Positions 1 through 9,871 are shown, numbered from the stretch's first letter. The stretch: DNA of 64,000 nucleotides from Hymenobacter canadensis (GCF_027359925.1 NZ_CP114767.1:4390501-4454500); one strand, 5' to 3'. The notes: a model not told the origin generated them from the sequence alone. A program made the numbers and translations.

Positions 1-1915
1 GGGCCGTGGCCGCGTCGTCGGGGGAGGCCAGGGCAGTGCGGGCCAGGGCTAGGCACAGGTCGGCGGAGTTGGGTTCCTGGCCGGCGGCTTCATACTCCAG
101 CAGCTTCTGTACCAGCACGGAGGGCGCCACCCAGTGCGGCGCGTGGGTGGGCGTGCTGAGCAGCGGCAGCGGCGCGGCAAAGGCCCACAGGGCTTCTTCC
201 ACGGCGCCCAGGCGCTGCTGCTCCACGCGCAGCAGCGGGTCGGGGTGGTGGTACTGGGCGGGGCTCAAGGGCACCTGCTGCACTTTCAGGTGCGGAAACC
301 CCAGGTACCAGCTCATAAGTAAGGCCAACAGCAGCTCCTGCTGCCCGTTGTGGTTGCCAAAGGAAAACGAGAGCAACCCCGCCCGCGTCTCCTCCTCCGA
401 CTTGCCCTGCAGCACCCAGGGCAGCGCCTGCACCAGATAGGGGTGCAGCTGCCGGGCATAGTCGGCCGGAAACTGGCCGCGCAGGCGCAGCAGGCCGTCC
501 AGCCAGCGCTCCACCTCCGCCGGCTGGCGCTGCTGCACCAGCTGCCCGGTCAGGAACAGCAGCTCGTGCCAGTCGCGCACCGGCGTAATGGCCGTGGCGG
601 CAGAAATATCGGGCACGAAGCCGGTTTGCGGCACGTAGGAAACAGCGTCGCTGAAAGACGGATCATCGTCTTCCAGCGGCAAATAGGGCAGGAGCAGGGT
701 GCGGGCGGCCGGGGCCAGCAGGTCGGCGTAGAGGCAGAGGCCGGCGATGGTATCGGCGGCTTCGGCGGCCGTGAGTAGCGGCCTGGTGGCGCTGAGCAGG
801 GTTTTCAGGAGTTTGGCGGCGCGCTCCTGAACGGTGGCATCAGCGTGGGCGAGGGCCGTGGAGGCCAGGGCCGCCAGCGTGGGCGCCACGCCGGCTTCGC
901 GCTTCAGCAGCTTCTCCAGCCCACCAAACAGGGCCCGGATGCCGGTTTTAATATCGTGGCGGGTAAGCAGGCTTTCGGCGTAGAGCAGCGGCGGGGCGGG
1001 CGCGAAACCAGGATGCGCCCACAGGTCTTTGAGCTGATCAAGCGCGAAGTTGACGACCAGCGGCAGCGGGTGGGCCAGCAGGTCTACCAAATCGGCCTGG
1101 CGGTCCAGCCGCTCGGCTAGCGTCGGCTGCAGACCTAAATACAGGTTTTTGAACCATGTCAGGAGCGGGCGACGGAAGTCGCGGCGCAAAGCCATCAGAC
1201 TGCGGCTGAGCAGGTCAGCGCGCTGCAGGTGGCCCGCATCTGCTAGGCGCATCATCAGCGTGGTCCAGGTGGTTTGCGCCTCCTGCTGCCGGTAGATGGC
1301 GGCCGAATCCACCATCGTGTCGAAATCAAACAGCAGGGGCAAGTCGCGCTCCAGCAACGTGGAATCAGCCTGCAGGGAGTAGATAATCTCGGGAGTAAGG
1401 TCCTGGGTTTGGCTCCGGCTATCATGGCTGAAGGCAAGCAGGTGCTGCGCTAGCGACTGGGCAAACAGCCAGGCATCGTACTCCACCAGACCCGCCTCAG
1501 CCAGCTCCCGCAGGCGGGTGTACCCGATAACCTGCCAGGGTGAGCTGCGCGTCACGCGCAACAGCCACTCCGTCAGCCAAACCGGCCGGGCGTGCAGCAG
1601 TATCTGCACCAGCAGCTCCCATTGTCCGGGTTCCTGCCGGGCGTGGCTGTTATGGAAATTCCAGGGCAGATCAAACGCCCGCGTAGCAGCCTCTTTGCGC
1701 GAGTAGGAGGCCACGCCCGCCAGAAACAGCAGTGGTGCCCGCTCAAATGGTAACCGGCCGTTGCCCAGGTTCCAGTTGTTCATTTCGCGGTACAGGACCT
1801 TGGTTTTCTGGCGTACGGCCAACAGATCCTGCTTGCCAAGCGGCAGCAGAAAGTCAACCATATCCTGCAGCTTGCCGCGGCGGGCAATGCGTTCAAACGT
1901 TTCGATAGTGTTCAT
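1..1915 (-). CDS. DUF6493-like large helical protein (C-terminus outside window)
   Basis: The minus frame is open without a stop from an ATG at 1915 to the window edge, giving 638 visible codons; the C-terminus is missing. The product is Leu/Ala/Gln-rich and alpha-helical in character, with no signal peptide or membrane segment, so it is probably a cytoplasmic helical-repeat protein. Size, composition and its place 56 nt downstream of a SWIM zinc-finger gene resemble the DUF6493 family, which I recall beside SWIM proteins in several phyla. The family name is an inference and no catalytic motif is visible. It is probably co-transcribed with the SWIM gene. Confidence 0.6.
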   Translation of the reverse strand, partial: MNTIETFERIARRGKLQDMVDFLLPLGKQDLLAVRQKTKVLYREMNNWNLGNGRLPFERAPLLFLAGVASYSRKEAATRAFDLPWNFHNSHARQEPGQWELLVQILLHARPVWLTEWLLRVTRSSPWQVIGYTRLRELAEAGLVEYDAWLFAQSLAQHLLAFSHDSRSQTQDLTPEIIYSLQADSTLLERDLPLLFDFDTMVDSAAIYRQQEAQTTWTTLMMRLADAGHLQRADLLSRSLMALRRDFRRPLLTWFKNLYLGLQPTLAERLDRQADLVDLLAHPLPLVVNFALDQLKDLWAHPGFAPAPPLLYAESLLTRHDIKTGIRALFGGLEKLLKREAGVAPTLAALASTALAHADATVQERAAKLLKTLLSATRPLLTAAEAADTIAGLCLYADLLAPAARTLLLPYLPLEDDDPSFSDAVSYVPQTGFVPDISAATAITPVRDWHELLFLTGQLVQQRQPAEVERWLDGLLRLRGQFPADYARQLHPYLVQALPWVLQGKSEEETRAGLLSFSFGNHNGQQELLLALLMSWYLGFPHLKVQQVPLSPAQYHHPDPLLRVEQQRLGAVEEALWAFAAPLPLLSTPTHAPHWVAPSVLVQKLLEYEAAGQEPNSADLCLALARTALASPDDAATA

Positions 1916-1971
1916 AGTCAGGTGAATATAATAGGTTGAGAAAGCTGGTTTTGGGCTTTCGATAACATGAA

Positions 1972-3321
1972 TCAGCTCTGCACGAAGCGCAGCTGGGCGG
2001 CCAGCACGTGCTTGCAGGGGCCGCGCTGGCCTTGGTGGCCGCTGTACCAGGGGCAGGTGCAGCGGGCTGGCTCGGGGCCGCCTACCAGCACGGTATACCA
2101 CACGCCGGTACCACGCACCCGGGCCTCGGTGCGGCCCTGGGGGCCGATGCTCACCAGCTGCACATCGTCGGCGGCGGAGAGCAGGGCGCGGGCGTTTTTC
2201 AGGCGCGGGTTGAGGCTCAGGATGCGCTGGGTTTTGAAGGGCAGGCGGCGGTAGAAATACTGGTTTTCGAGCAGGTCGAAGCCCAGCAGGCCCATGGCCG
2301 AGAGGCTGGCGCAGAGGCGGTCCACGGTGTCGGGGGCGAGGCCGTGCTCCAGGGCAAACAGGGTGGGGTTGAAGGTTTCGTTGCCCCGGAACAGGGCATT
2401 GGCCCCGGCCACCCACTCGGCGGGCAACTCGTCCACCAAGGCCTCCAACTGGTTGCCCTCGCCCGAAAACCCGCGCCATGCATCCGCCGACAGCGCCAGC
2501 ACAAACTGCTGGCCACCGCCCAGATCCAGCACGAAGGCCGCCGCCTGCCCGTTGGGCGCGGCGTACACGCGCAGGGCCTCACACAGCGGCAGCAGGCCTT
2601 CCAGCAGCCGCAGCCGGTGCACGCCGCCCACCCGCACTGCGCCGGGGCTGGCCACGGCCGCAAAGCTGGGCCGCGGGCCGCGCAACACCAGGAAAAAATC
2701 GGTGCGGGCGGTGCCGGCGGGCAGGCTCTGCACCAGCTGCACGGCCTGCAGACGCGTGAGGCGCATCTTTTCCTCCATCTGGGCCAAGTAGCCCTGCACG
2801 GTGGTCAGGCCTTTGATCCAGCGCTCCGGCAGCGCCACTTTGCGCTCGGTCACGCGCCCGGCGGCCCGCTCCAGCACCACTTCCTGCTCGCCCACCGACA
2901 GCAGCACCGGCTCGGTGCGCGAAATGCGGGCCAGGGCATTCACCATCGGCTCATTGAAATCGACGTTGGTGGTGCCGCTGCACAGAAACTCGCCGTCCAG
3001 CGCCTCGGGGCCCAGGTCAAGGCGGGCGTACACGCCATTGCATGAGGAAAAGGCCTCGAACCGCAGCCGCCCGGCCCCGGCCGTCACGATTGGGTCGCGC
3101 AGCACGGCGCTTTGGGGCACGAAGCGGGCGGCTACCACTTTGGCCAGCGTGCTCAGGCCCCGCGCTGCCAGCCATGAGTCGCGCAAACGGCCGCGGAAAA
3201 AGCAGGCCGTTCCTGCTGCTTCGGCAGCATCTTCGGCAAAGGCCGATAACAGCAGGGCCTGGCCCTCGGTCCCCGCTTCCAGCGCCGACGGCCGGGCGTA
3301 GGCATAAGCAAAATCAGTCAT
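1972..3321 (-). CDS. SWIM zinc-finger protein
   Basis: A 449-residue protein with an ATG start at 3321. The C-terminus carries a SWIM-type zinc site, C421-x-C423 then C436-x-H438, fitting CxC...CxH. SWIM domains bind DNA or protein partners. The other 400 residues show no motif I recognise and no signal peptide or membrane span. The next gene starts 56 nt downstream on the same strand and is DUF6493-like. I recall such pairs being followed by MoxR-type AAA+ and VWA genes, which would lie left of this window. Role unknown; a regulatory or chaperone-like complex is only a guess. Confidence 0.8.
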   Translation of the reverse strand: MTDFAYAYARPSALEAGTEGQALLLSAFAEDAAEAAGTACFFRGRLRDSWLAARGLSTLAKVVAARFVPQSAVLRDPIVTAGAGRLRFEAFSSCNGVYARLDLGPEALDGEFLCSGTTNVDFNEPMVNALARISRTEPVLLSVGEQEVVLERAAGRVTERKVALPERWIKGLTTVQGYLAQMEEKMRLTRLQAVQLVQSLPAGTARTDFFLVLRGPRPSFAAVASPGAVRVGGVHRLRLLEGLLPLCEALRVYAAPNGQAAAFVLDLGGGQQFVLALSADAWRGFSGEGNQLEALVDELPAEWVAGANALFRGNETFNPTLFALEHGLAPDTVDRLCASLSAMGLLGFDLLENQYFYRRLPFKTQRILSLNPRLKNARALLSAADDVQLVSIGPQGRTEARVRGTGVWYTVLVGGPEPARCTCPWYSGHQGQRGPCKHVLAAQLRFVQS

Positions 3322-3467
3322 AGCAATGGCAGTTGATTACGATGCCAAGTAAGCGAATGATTTTGGCAAATACTAATTTTGTTAGTAAAAAATGAGTCAT
3401 GTATCAGAGCCGCATGGCTAAATAATTTAGTTGGATATTATGTGCGGTGAAGCAGGCTGTAATGCCT

Positions 3468-3630
3468 GTAGAGACGCGTATTCGCGTCTTGTCGTTGCTG
3501 AGGTTGTTTATATGGATCGTTCGTAGTCATCCAATAGCAAGGCGCGTGTATATGTGTCGGATTTGCTAAATATGCTGGGGTTGCGTGGTGCCGGGTCGTT
3601 CAACGACGAGACGCGTATTCGCGTCTCTAC
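3468..3630. repeat. REP-like inverted pair, family A (GTAG-AGACGCG)
   Basis: The left arm reads GTAG then AGACGCG-TATT-CGCGTCT then GTCGTTG. The right arm, 3597-3630, is the same element inverted. Copies with compensatory stem changes occur at 8374-8471, 21327-21360 and 22873-23020. The GTAG foot plus hairpin matches the layout of REP elements. Confidence 0.75.
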
Positions 3631-3640
3631 ACCAGACACG

Positions 3641-3676
3641 AAAAAGCCCCGGCAGCGGGGGCTGTCGGGGCTTTTT
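3641..3676 (-). terminator. Rho-independent terminator of the RND efflux operon
   Basis: A GC-rich stem (AAGCCCCGGCAGC against GCTGTCGGGGCTT, one wobble pair) is flanked by A and T runs, so it could act on both strands. It lies 18 nt past the stop of the RND pump gene. Confidence 0.8.
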
Positions 3677-3694
3677 TAGTACTAGAGAACCAGA

Positions 3695-6600
3695 TTACGC
3701 CGGTTGCGGGGCGGGAGAATGGTCGCCTTCGCCGGGGCCGGCTTCTTTGGGGCCGCCGTGCTCTTCGTCGGGCTTGTAGTTGGCTTCCAGCTCGGCCAGT
3801 TTCTCCTTGCCGTAGGCGAAGCGGGTGATGAGCACGTAGAGCACCGGCACAATGAAAATGGCCAGCAGCGTGGCCGAAATCATGCCGCCGAGCACCGTCC
3901 AGCCGATGGTCTGGCGGCTTTGGGCACCCGCGCCGGAGGCGAATACCAGTGGCAGCACGCCCAGGATGAAGGCCAGCGAGGTCATGATGATGGGGCGGAG
4001 GCGCAGGCGCACGGCTTCCAGGGTGGCATCCACCAGCGGCATGCCTTTATCCACCCGCTCCTTGGCAAACTCGATAATCAGAATGGCGTTCTTGGCCGAC
4101 AAACCAATGAGCGTAATCAGACCAATCTGGGCGTAGACGTTGTTGGTGAGCTTGGGCAGGAAAATCAGGGCCAGAATAGCCCCGAATGCGCCCAGCGGCA
4201 CGGCCAGCAGCACCGAGAAAGGCACCGACCAGCTTTCGTACAGGGCCGCCAGGAACAGGAACACGAACGTGAGCGACAGGGCGAAGATGTACACCGTCTG
4301 GCCGCCGGCCAGCTGCTCCTCGCGGGTCAGGCCCGAAAACTCGAAGCCGTAGCCGGCCGGCAACGACTGGGCCGCTGTTTCCTCCAGGGCCTTGATGGCG
4401 TCACCGGAGGAGTAGCCGGGAGCTGCGTTGCCGTTGATTTCGGCCGAGCGGAACAGATTGTAGTGCGAGATGAGCGGGGCCGATTCGTTGCGCTTGTAGC
4501 TGGTGAGCGTGCTCAGGGGCACCATGCCGCCGCTGCTGTTGCGCACGTAGTACTGGCCCAGGTTGCTGATGTCGCCGCGGTACATGCTGTCGGCCTGGGT
4601 TACCACGCGGAAGTTGCGGCCGTACACCGTGAAGTCGTTCACGTAGGCCGAGCCCAGGTAGGTGCGCAGCGCGGTGCCGATATCGGAGATGGACACGCCC
4701 AGCTTCTTGGCTTTTTCGCGGTCAATGGTCAGCTCGTAGCCGGGGGTGTTGGCGGTGAAGAACGAGAAGGCTCCGGTGATTTCGGGCCGCTTGCGCAGCG
4801 CATTCAGGAAGTTCTGCAGCTGCGCATCGAAGTTCTTGATGTCGCCGCCCGCCTCGCGCTCCTGGAGCACGAAGGAAAAGCCGCCGGTGTTGCCCAGGCC
4901 CGGAATAGCCGGCGGCGAAATCACCACCACGTTGGCTTCCTTGAAGCGGCTCATGCGCTTCTGGATGTTGGCAATTAGGCCCTGCAATTGCAGCTCCTCG
5001 TCCTTGCGCTCTTCCCAGGGTTCCAGCTGGCAGAATACGGTGCCGCTGTTCGATTTCGAGGAGAAGTTCACGGCGTTCAGGCCGCCCAGACCGGCGTAGT
5101 GCCGGATGCCCTTCACCTCGCTCAGCTCCTTCATAATGGCTTTCAGCGTGCCCACGGTGCGCTCGGTGGAGGCGGCTTCGGGCAGGTTGAAGGTGATGAT
5201 GATGCGGCCTTCGTCCTCGGTCGGGATGAAGCCCCCGGGCTTCTTGGCAAACAGCAACCCGGTGCCGGCAATGATGCAGACCAGAATCACGACCACGAAG
5301 CGGCTGTGCTTGATGCCGCTTTGCACGCCCCGGCCGTACTTGCCGGTGACCTTGTCAAACCAGGTGTTGAACTTGTAGAAGAACTTGTCGAGGCCTTTCG
5401 AATTTTCGTCGCGCTTGTGGGGCTTGAGCAGCAGCACGCACAACGCCGGCGTGAGCGACAGGGCCACGAAAGCCGAGATAATCACGGAAATGGCAATGGT
5501 GATGGCGAACTGCTGGTACAGCCGCCCGGTGATGCCCGGAATGAAGCCCACCGGGACAAATACCGCCGCCAGAATCAAGGCAATGGCAATAACCGGGGCC
5601 GAAATTTCGCGCATGGCGGCCAGCGTGGCATCCAGCGGGTTCATGCCCCGCTCGTTCATATTGTGCTCCACGGCCTCCACCACCACAATAGCGTCATCGA
5701 CCACAATCCCGATGGCCAGCACGAAGCCGAACATGGTAAGCGTGTTGATGGTGAAGCCCAGCGGGATGAACATGATGAACGTGCCGATGATGGACACCGG
5801 AATGGCTAGCACCGGAATGAGCGTGGAGCGCCAGCTCTGCAGGAACAGGAACACCACGATAATCACCAGCACCAGGGCTTCCACCAGCGTGTGGAGCACT
5901 TCCTCGATGGACACTTTCACGACCGAGGCGGCCTCAAACGGCACCACGTAATCGAGGTCGGCGGGGAACTGCTTTTTGAGCTGGTCCATGGTCGCCACCA
6001 CGTTTTCGTAGGTTTCGAGGGCGTTGGCGCCGGGGGCCTGGTACACGAGCAGGTAGGCCGAGCGTTTGCCGTCCACGAAGGAGTTGTTGGCGTAGTTGAA
6101 CTTGCCCAGCTCCAGCCGCGCCACGTCCTTGAGGTACACCACCGAGCCGTCGTCGGGGCGGGTTTTCACGATGACGTTGCCGAACTCCTCGGTGTTGGTC
6201 AGGCGGCCTTTCACGAACACGATGTACTCAAACGTCTGGCCGGTCTGGGCCGGGGGCGCGCCGATGGAGCCGGCCGCAATCTGGGCGTTCTGCTCCTGAA
6301 TGGCGGCCGTGACTTCCTGGGCCGTGACGCCGAGCTGGCTGAGCTTATCGGGCTTGAGCCACACGCGCATCGAGAAGTCGTCGGCGCGGCTCACGATGTC
6401 GCCCACGCCCTTGGTGCGCAGCAGGGCGTCCTTCACGAACACGTTGGCGTAGTTGTCGAGGAAGGTGGTGTTGTGGGTGCCTTTGGGCGCGTACATGGCC
6501 ACCAGCATCAGAATGCTGGGGTTCCGCTTGCGCACCACCAAGCCCAGGCGCTGCACTTCCTGCGGCAGCGTGGGCTGGGCAATGCCCACGCGGTTCTGCA

Positions 6601-6922
6601 CATCGAGGGCGGCAATGTTGATGTCGGTGCCCACCTCGAAGTTCACCGTCATGCTCATCTGCCCGTTGCTGGTGCTGTTGCTTTGCAGGTAAGTCATGCC
6701 GGGCGTGCCGTTCACCTGCACTTCCACGGGCGTGGCCACGGTCTGCTCCACGGTTTGGGCGTCGGCGCCGGTGTAGGTACCGCTCACGGATACGGTGGGC
6801 GGCGTAATCTCCGGATACTGCCCCACGGGCAGGTTCAGGATGGCCAGCACGCCCACCAGCACAATCACCAGGGAGGTGACAATGGCCGTAACGGGACGCC
6901 GGATAAAGGTTTCTGCAATCAT
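3695..6922 (-). CDS. RND multidrug efflux permease (AcrB/MexB type, HAE1)
   Basis: A full-length 1075-residue inner-membrane pump that exports hydrophobic or amphiphilic compounds using the proton gradient. The N-terminus has the usual F-x-RRP motif before TM1. The TM4 proton-relay pair is D409-D410 within GIVVDDAIVVVE, and the TM10 lysine is K944 within LSAKNAILIIEF, matching D407/D408 and K940 of AcrB. Two large periplasmic loops follow TM1 and TM7. The C-terminal tail is short and rich in Glu, Pro and Gly. It is the last gene of a tolC-adaptor-pump operon, after a 204-nt repeat-filled spacer, and ends at a strong terminator. Substrates cannot be read from sequence. Confidence 0.95.
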   Translation of the reverse strand: MIAETFIRRPVTAIVTSLVIVLVGVLAILNLPVGQYPEITPPTVSVSGTYTGADAQTVEQTVATPVEVQVNGTPGMTYLQSNSTSNGQMSMTVNFEVGTDINIAALDVQNRVGIAQPTLPQEVQRLGLVVRKRNPSILMLVAMYAPKGTHNTTFLDNYANVFVKDALLRTKGVGDIVSRADDFSMRVWLKPDKLSQLGVTAQEVTAAIQEQNAQIAAGSIGAPPAQTGQTFEYIVFVKGRLTNTEEFGNVIVKTRPDDGSVVYLKDVARLELGKFNYANNSFVDGKRSAYLLVYQAPGANALETYENVVATMDQLKKQFPADLDYVVPFEAASVVKVSIEEVLHTLVEALVLVIIVVFLFLQSWRSTLIPVLAIPVSIIGTFIMFIPLGFTINTLTMFGFVLAIGIVVDDAIVVVEAVEHNMNERGMNPLDATLAAMREISAPVIAIALILAAVFVPVGFIPGITGRLYQQFAITIAISVIISAFVALSLTPALCVLLLKPHKRDENSKGLDKFFYKFNTWFDKVTGKYGRGVQSGIKHSRFVVVILVCIIAGTGLLFAKKPGGFIPTEDEGRIIITFNLPEAASTERTVGTLKAIMKELSEVKGIRHYAGLGGLNAVNFSSKSNSGTVFCQLEPWEERKDEELQLQGLIANIQKRMSRFKEANVVVISPPAIPGLGNTGGFSFVLQEREAGGDIKNFDAQLQNFLNALRKRPEITGAFSFFTANTPGYELTIDREKAKKLGVSISDIGTALRTYLGSAYVNDFTVYGRNFRVVTQADSMYRGDISNLGQYYVRNSSGGMVPLSTLTSYKRNESAPLISHYNLFRSAEINGNAAPGYSSGDAIKALEETAAQSLPAGYGFEFSGLTREEQLAGGQTVYIFALSLTFVFLFLAALYESWSVPFSVLLAVPLGAFGAILALIFLPKLTNNVYAQIGLITLIGLSAKNAILIIEFAKERVDKGMPLVDATLEAVRLRLRPIIMTSLAFILGVLPLVFASGAGAQSRQTIGWTVLGGMISATLLAIFIVPVLYVLITRFAYGKEKLAELEANYKPDEEHGGPKEAGPGEGDHSPAPQPA

Positions 6923-6963
6923 GTTGTAGTGCTTAGTGCGTGGTGCTCAGCAGCGCGTCAGGC

Positions 6964-7120
6964 GGTCGTGCTGAGCGTAGTCGAAGCATCTCTACCTCTG
7001 GATAATGAATGATGGAGCAGCGGCTCCGTAGCCCAAGGTTTAAACCCTGGGCTATTGAATTGTCCGAACGAAGCGGTAGAGATGCTTCGGCAAGCGGACG
7101 CCAGATGAAGCATGACGTTC
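6964..7120. repeat. REP-like inverted pair, family B, in the adaptor-pump spacer
   Basis: Arms at 6964-6996 and 7072-7120 share the stem ATGCT...AGCAT and the GTAGAGATGCTTCG end. Between them, 7028-7056 holds a palindrome around GCCCAAGGTTTAAACC, a family seen again at 8330-8355. The arms lie inside the efflux operon. Confidence 0.7.
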
Positions 7121-7126
7121 TGCTGC

Positions 7127-8278
7127 TTACTTAGCGGCGCTGGCTGGGGCTCCGGCGCCGGCGGTAGCGGGCGCGCCGGTGGTAATCGGGCCGCCGTCGC
7201 GGAGGCGGTTGAGGCCTTCGGTTACTACCTGGTCGCCGTCCTTGATGCCGTTCATGATGACGATTTGGTCGCGGAGGCGGGGGCCGAGCTGCACTTTGCG
7301 CTGGTAGGCCTTGCTGCTGTCGCCGGCGATGAACACGAAGTTCTCGCCCATCTGCTCTACCACGGCCTTAAACGGCACCACCAGCCGGCGGCCCGACTGC
7401 CGGTTGAGCACGTTGAGCACGGTGCTCATGCCGTCTTTCAGGTCGCGCTTGGAGTTCGGGAACTGCACCCGAATCTGGATGGTGGCGGTTTGCTGGTTTA
7501 CGCCCCGGTCGATGGCCAGCATCTTGCCGGGCTGGGCGTAGCGCGCGCCATCGGGCAGCACGAGGCGGAACGTGGAGTCCTGGCCGCTGCCGCCCTGGCG
7601 CTGCAAGTCGGCGAAGCGGCTCAGGTCGGCGTCCGGAATCACGAAGTCCACGCCCATCGGGTCCTCGGCGCTGATGGTGTTGAGCAGCGTAGTGCCGGGG
7701 CTGACCTGCGCCCCCAGCCGCACCTGCGAAATGCCGATGCGGCCGGTGAAGGGCGCGTTAATCACGGAGTAGTCGAGGTCGGTGCGGGCCAGGGCCACGT
7801 TGGCCTGGGCCTGGGCCACCTGGGCCTGGGCGGTGGCGTAGCTGGTCTGGGCGTTGTCCACCACCTGCCGGGCAATGGCATCCTGCTGGGCCAGGCGCTG
7901 GTAGCGGCTCAGGTTCACCTGGGCGTTTTGCACCACGGCCTGGGCGCTGCGCACACCGGCCAGGGCCTGCTGGTAGGCGGCCTGATACTTGCGGCGGTCA
8001 ATCTCATAGAGCGGCTTGCCCTTCTGCACCACGTCGCCGTCCTTGAAGTAGATCTGGGTGATGAACCCGGCCACCTGGCTGCGCAACTCCACGTTGTTGA
8101 GGGCCACCACGGTGGCGGGGTACTCGTCGTAGTACACGGCGTCGGCGGTGCGGGCGGCTACTAGCGTCACGGGTGTGGCGGGCGGCGGCCCGGCGGCTTT
8201 TTCGTCTTCTTTCTTGCCGCAGCTGGCCAACGCCAGCAGGCTGGCAGCGAAGGAAAAGCGGAGGAGGGTATGTTTCAT
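7127..8278 (-). CDS. RND efflux periplasmic adaptor (membrane fusion) lipoprotein
   Basis: The start was set at 8278, because from there the protein begins with a lipoprotein signal ending LALASC (Cys20); further upstream the frame only translates repeat DNA. This gives 383 residues. A split biotinyl-lipoyl domain (VELRSQVAGFI and the later INAPFTGRIGIS) brackets an alpha-helical hairpin rich in Ala and Gln, followed by beta-barrel and membrane-proximal domains. It bridges the RND pump and the TolC-type duct in the periplasm. It follows the tolC-like gene and precedes the pump on the same strand. Confidence 0.93.
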   Translation of the reverse strand: MKHTLLRFSFAASLLALASCGKKEDEKAAGPPPATPVTLVAARTADAVYYDEYPATVVALNNVELRSQVAGFITQIYFKDGDVVQKGKPLYEIDRRKYQAAYQQALAGVRSAQAVVQNAQVNLSRYQRLAQQDAIARQVVDNAQTSYATAQAQVAQAQANVALARTDLDYSVINAPFTGRIGISQVRLGAQVSPGTTLLNTISAEDPMGVDFVIPDADLSRFADLQRQGGSGQDSTFRLVLPDGARYAQPGKMLAIDRGVNQQTATIQIRVQFPNSKRDLKDGMSTVLNVLNRQSGRRLVVPFKAVVEQMGENFVFIAGDSSKAYQRKVQLGPRLRDQIVIMNGIKDGDQVVTEGLNRLRDGGPITTGAPATAGAGAPASAAK

Positions 8279-8329
8279 ATGAAAAGCAGGAGCAGCGAAA
8301 GATGAGGGGGCTGGCGGGCGGTGCGGGTG

Positions 8330-8471
8330 CCCAGGGTTGAAACCCTGGGCTATGGAGGGGGCGTCTGGGTGGTGTAGAGACGCGACACTTCGCGTCTCGT
8401 CGTTGCTGAGGTTGGGCAACCGGCGTAGTTCCGGCCGTTCAACGACGAGACGCAAAGTGTTGCGTCTCTAC
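8330..8471. repeat. Repeat cluster between tolC-like and adaptor genes
   Basis: 8330-8355 is a GCCCAGGGTTGAAACCCTGGGC palindrome. 8374-8412 is family A with stem AGACGCGA/TCGCGTCT, and 8437-8471 is an inverted family A copy with stem AGACGCAA/TTGCGTCT. The two copies differ by paired changes that keep the stem. Confidence 0.75.
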
Positions 8472-8512
8472 ATCGTTTAACCGGCATGGTTCCGGCCGTT
8501 CAACGGCAAGAC

Positions 8513-9871
8513 CTAATACTCCGTCGGCAGCTCGCCGAGGGCGCGGAGTAGGTCCACTTTGCTGCTCAGGAGCTGGAATAGGGCGGTGTAGTAGTTGAGC
8601 TGGGAGGTGCGCAGGGTGGTCTGGGCCACAATCAGGTCGATGTAGGCGCGGATGCCTTCCCGATATTGCAGGTTGATGACGTCGTACACTTCCTTGGAGG
8701 CTTCCAGATTGCGCTTGCCCAGCATATACTGCGTGTAGTAGCCCTTGTAGTTGGCCAGCGCCGTGGTGTACTCGGTGTTAATCTGGTTGCGGGTGTTGCT
8801 CACGTCCTCGTCGAGGCGGGTGTTTTCGAGGCGGGCGCGGCGCAGGTTCTGGGTGCGCCGGAAGCCGGTAAACAGCGGCAAACCGAGCTGCAGCCCAGCG
8901 TAGGAGTTGGGGAAGCGCGTGCGGTACAGGTCGCTGGCCGAGTTGTTCTGGAACACCGAGTTGTAGTTGCCAAACGCCGACACCGACGGCAGGAAGCCCA
9001 GCCGGTAGTAATCCACCGTAACGTCCTGCAACGACTTCTGGGTCTGGAGCTGCTGGATTTCGATGCGGTTGCTGATGTTCAGGGCCACGGCCGTGTCCAT
9101 GGTGGCGTCCAGCTCCAGCTTCAGCGTGTCGTACTGCAGGGCCAGGGGCCGCTCGGGCGACAGGCCCATCAGCTGCTTGAGGTAGGCCAGGCGCGCCTTA
9201 ATGGCTTCCTGGGCCTGCTTGCGGCCGGTGAGGGAGTTGTTAAGCGAAATTTCGGCCTGCAGGTACTCGGTTTTGTCGGCAATGCCGGTTTCGTAGCGGG
9301 CCCGGGCGTCGCGGTAGTTGCGCTGGAGGCGGGAAATATCCTGGCTGAACACCTCCAGCTGGCGCTGGGCCAGCAGCACGTCGTAGAAGCCCTTGCTCAC
9401 GTCCGAAACGGTGGCAATCTTCACGTTCACGGTGTTCTGGGTGGCGGCCTGGTTGTTGAACCGCTTGCTGCGGGCGGCTAGGTACACGTCGTTGTTGTAA
9501 ATCACCTGCGTCCCGCTCAAACCCACGGTGGTCACGTTGCGCACGCCAATCTGGCGGGGCGTGAGCGTGCCGGTGGTGGGGTCGGGGAAGATGGTGAACG
9601 GCAGCTGGAAATAGTGCTGGGCCGTGCCCTGCACGCCCACCTGCGGCAGCCACGCCGCCAGCGCCACCTGATTGTTGGCCTGGGCAATTTCCTGGTCGAT
9701 GCGGGCCTGCCGCACCACCGGCTGGTTGGCCAGCGCCACATTCAGGCACTGATCAAGGGTGAAAACCTGGTTGGCAGGCTGGGAGGGAGGGGCCGATTGG
9801 GCCAGCGCCGCGCTGGGCGCAAGCAACAGCAAGCCAAGCAGAAGCCGGAGCGCCTGTTGTAGGTGTGTCAT
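8513..9871 (-). CDS. TolC-family outer-membrane efflux protein
   Basis: The start was placed at 9871, giving 452 residues with a signal peptide that ends near ALAQ-S. The remaining sequence has two related halves rich in Asn, Gln, Ala and Leu with long predicted helices (for example LDQCLNVALANQPVVRQARI and, near the end, GIRAYIDLIVAQTTL), as expected of the TolC trimeric duct. It is the first gene of the three-gene efflux operon and lies 14 nt downstream of a perfect 7+7 dyad that could be an operator. The start further upstream is unlikely because that stretch lacks a signal peptide. Confidence 0.92.
   Translation of the reverse strand: MTHLQQALRLLLGLLLLAPSAALAQSAPPSQPANQVFTLDQCLNVALANQPVVRQARIDQEIAQANNQVALAAWLPQVGVQGTAQHYFQLPFTIFPDPTTGTLTPRQIGVRNVTTVGLSGTQVIYNNDVYLAARSKRFNNQAATQNTVNVKIATVSDVSKGFYDVLLAQRQLEVFSQDISRLQRNYRDARARYETGIADKTEYLQAEISLNNSLTGRKQAQEAIKARLAYLKQLMGLSPERPLALQYDTLKLELDATMDTAVALNISNRIEIQQLQTQKSLQDVTVDYYRLGFLPSVSAFGNYNSVFQNNSASDLYRTRFPNSYAGLQLGLPLFTGFRRTQNLRRARLENTRLDEDVSNTRNQINTEYTTALANYKGYYTQYMLGKRNLEASKEVYDVINLQYREGIRAYIDLIVAQTTLRTSQLNYYTALFQLLSSKVDLLRALGELPTEY

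Larger units (their letters stand above)
3322..3694. other. Intergenic region with REP-like pair and terminator
   Basis: No coding sequence is supported in these 373 bases. An AT-rich leader in front of the SWIM gene contains a small hairpin, ACTAA/TTAGT, at 3372-3386. Two inverted REP-like arms lie at 3468-3506 and 3597-3630, and the efflux operon terminator lies at 3641-3676. Confidence 0.7.

Noticed and set aside
8279..8455. N-terminal extension of the efflux adaptor to 8455
   Set aside because: The added 59 residues translate REP-like repeat DNA; the lipoprotein signal starts at 8278.
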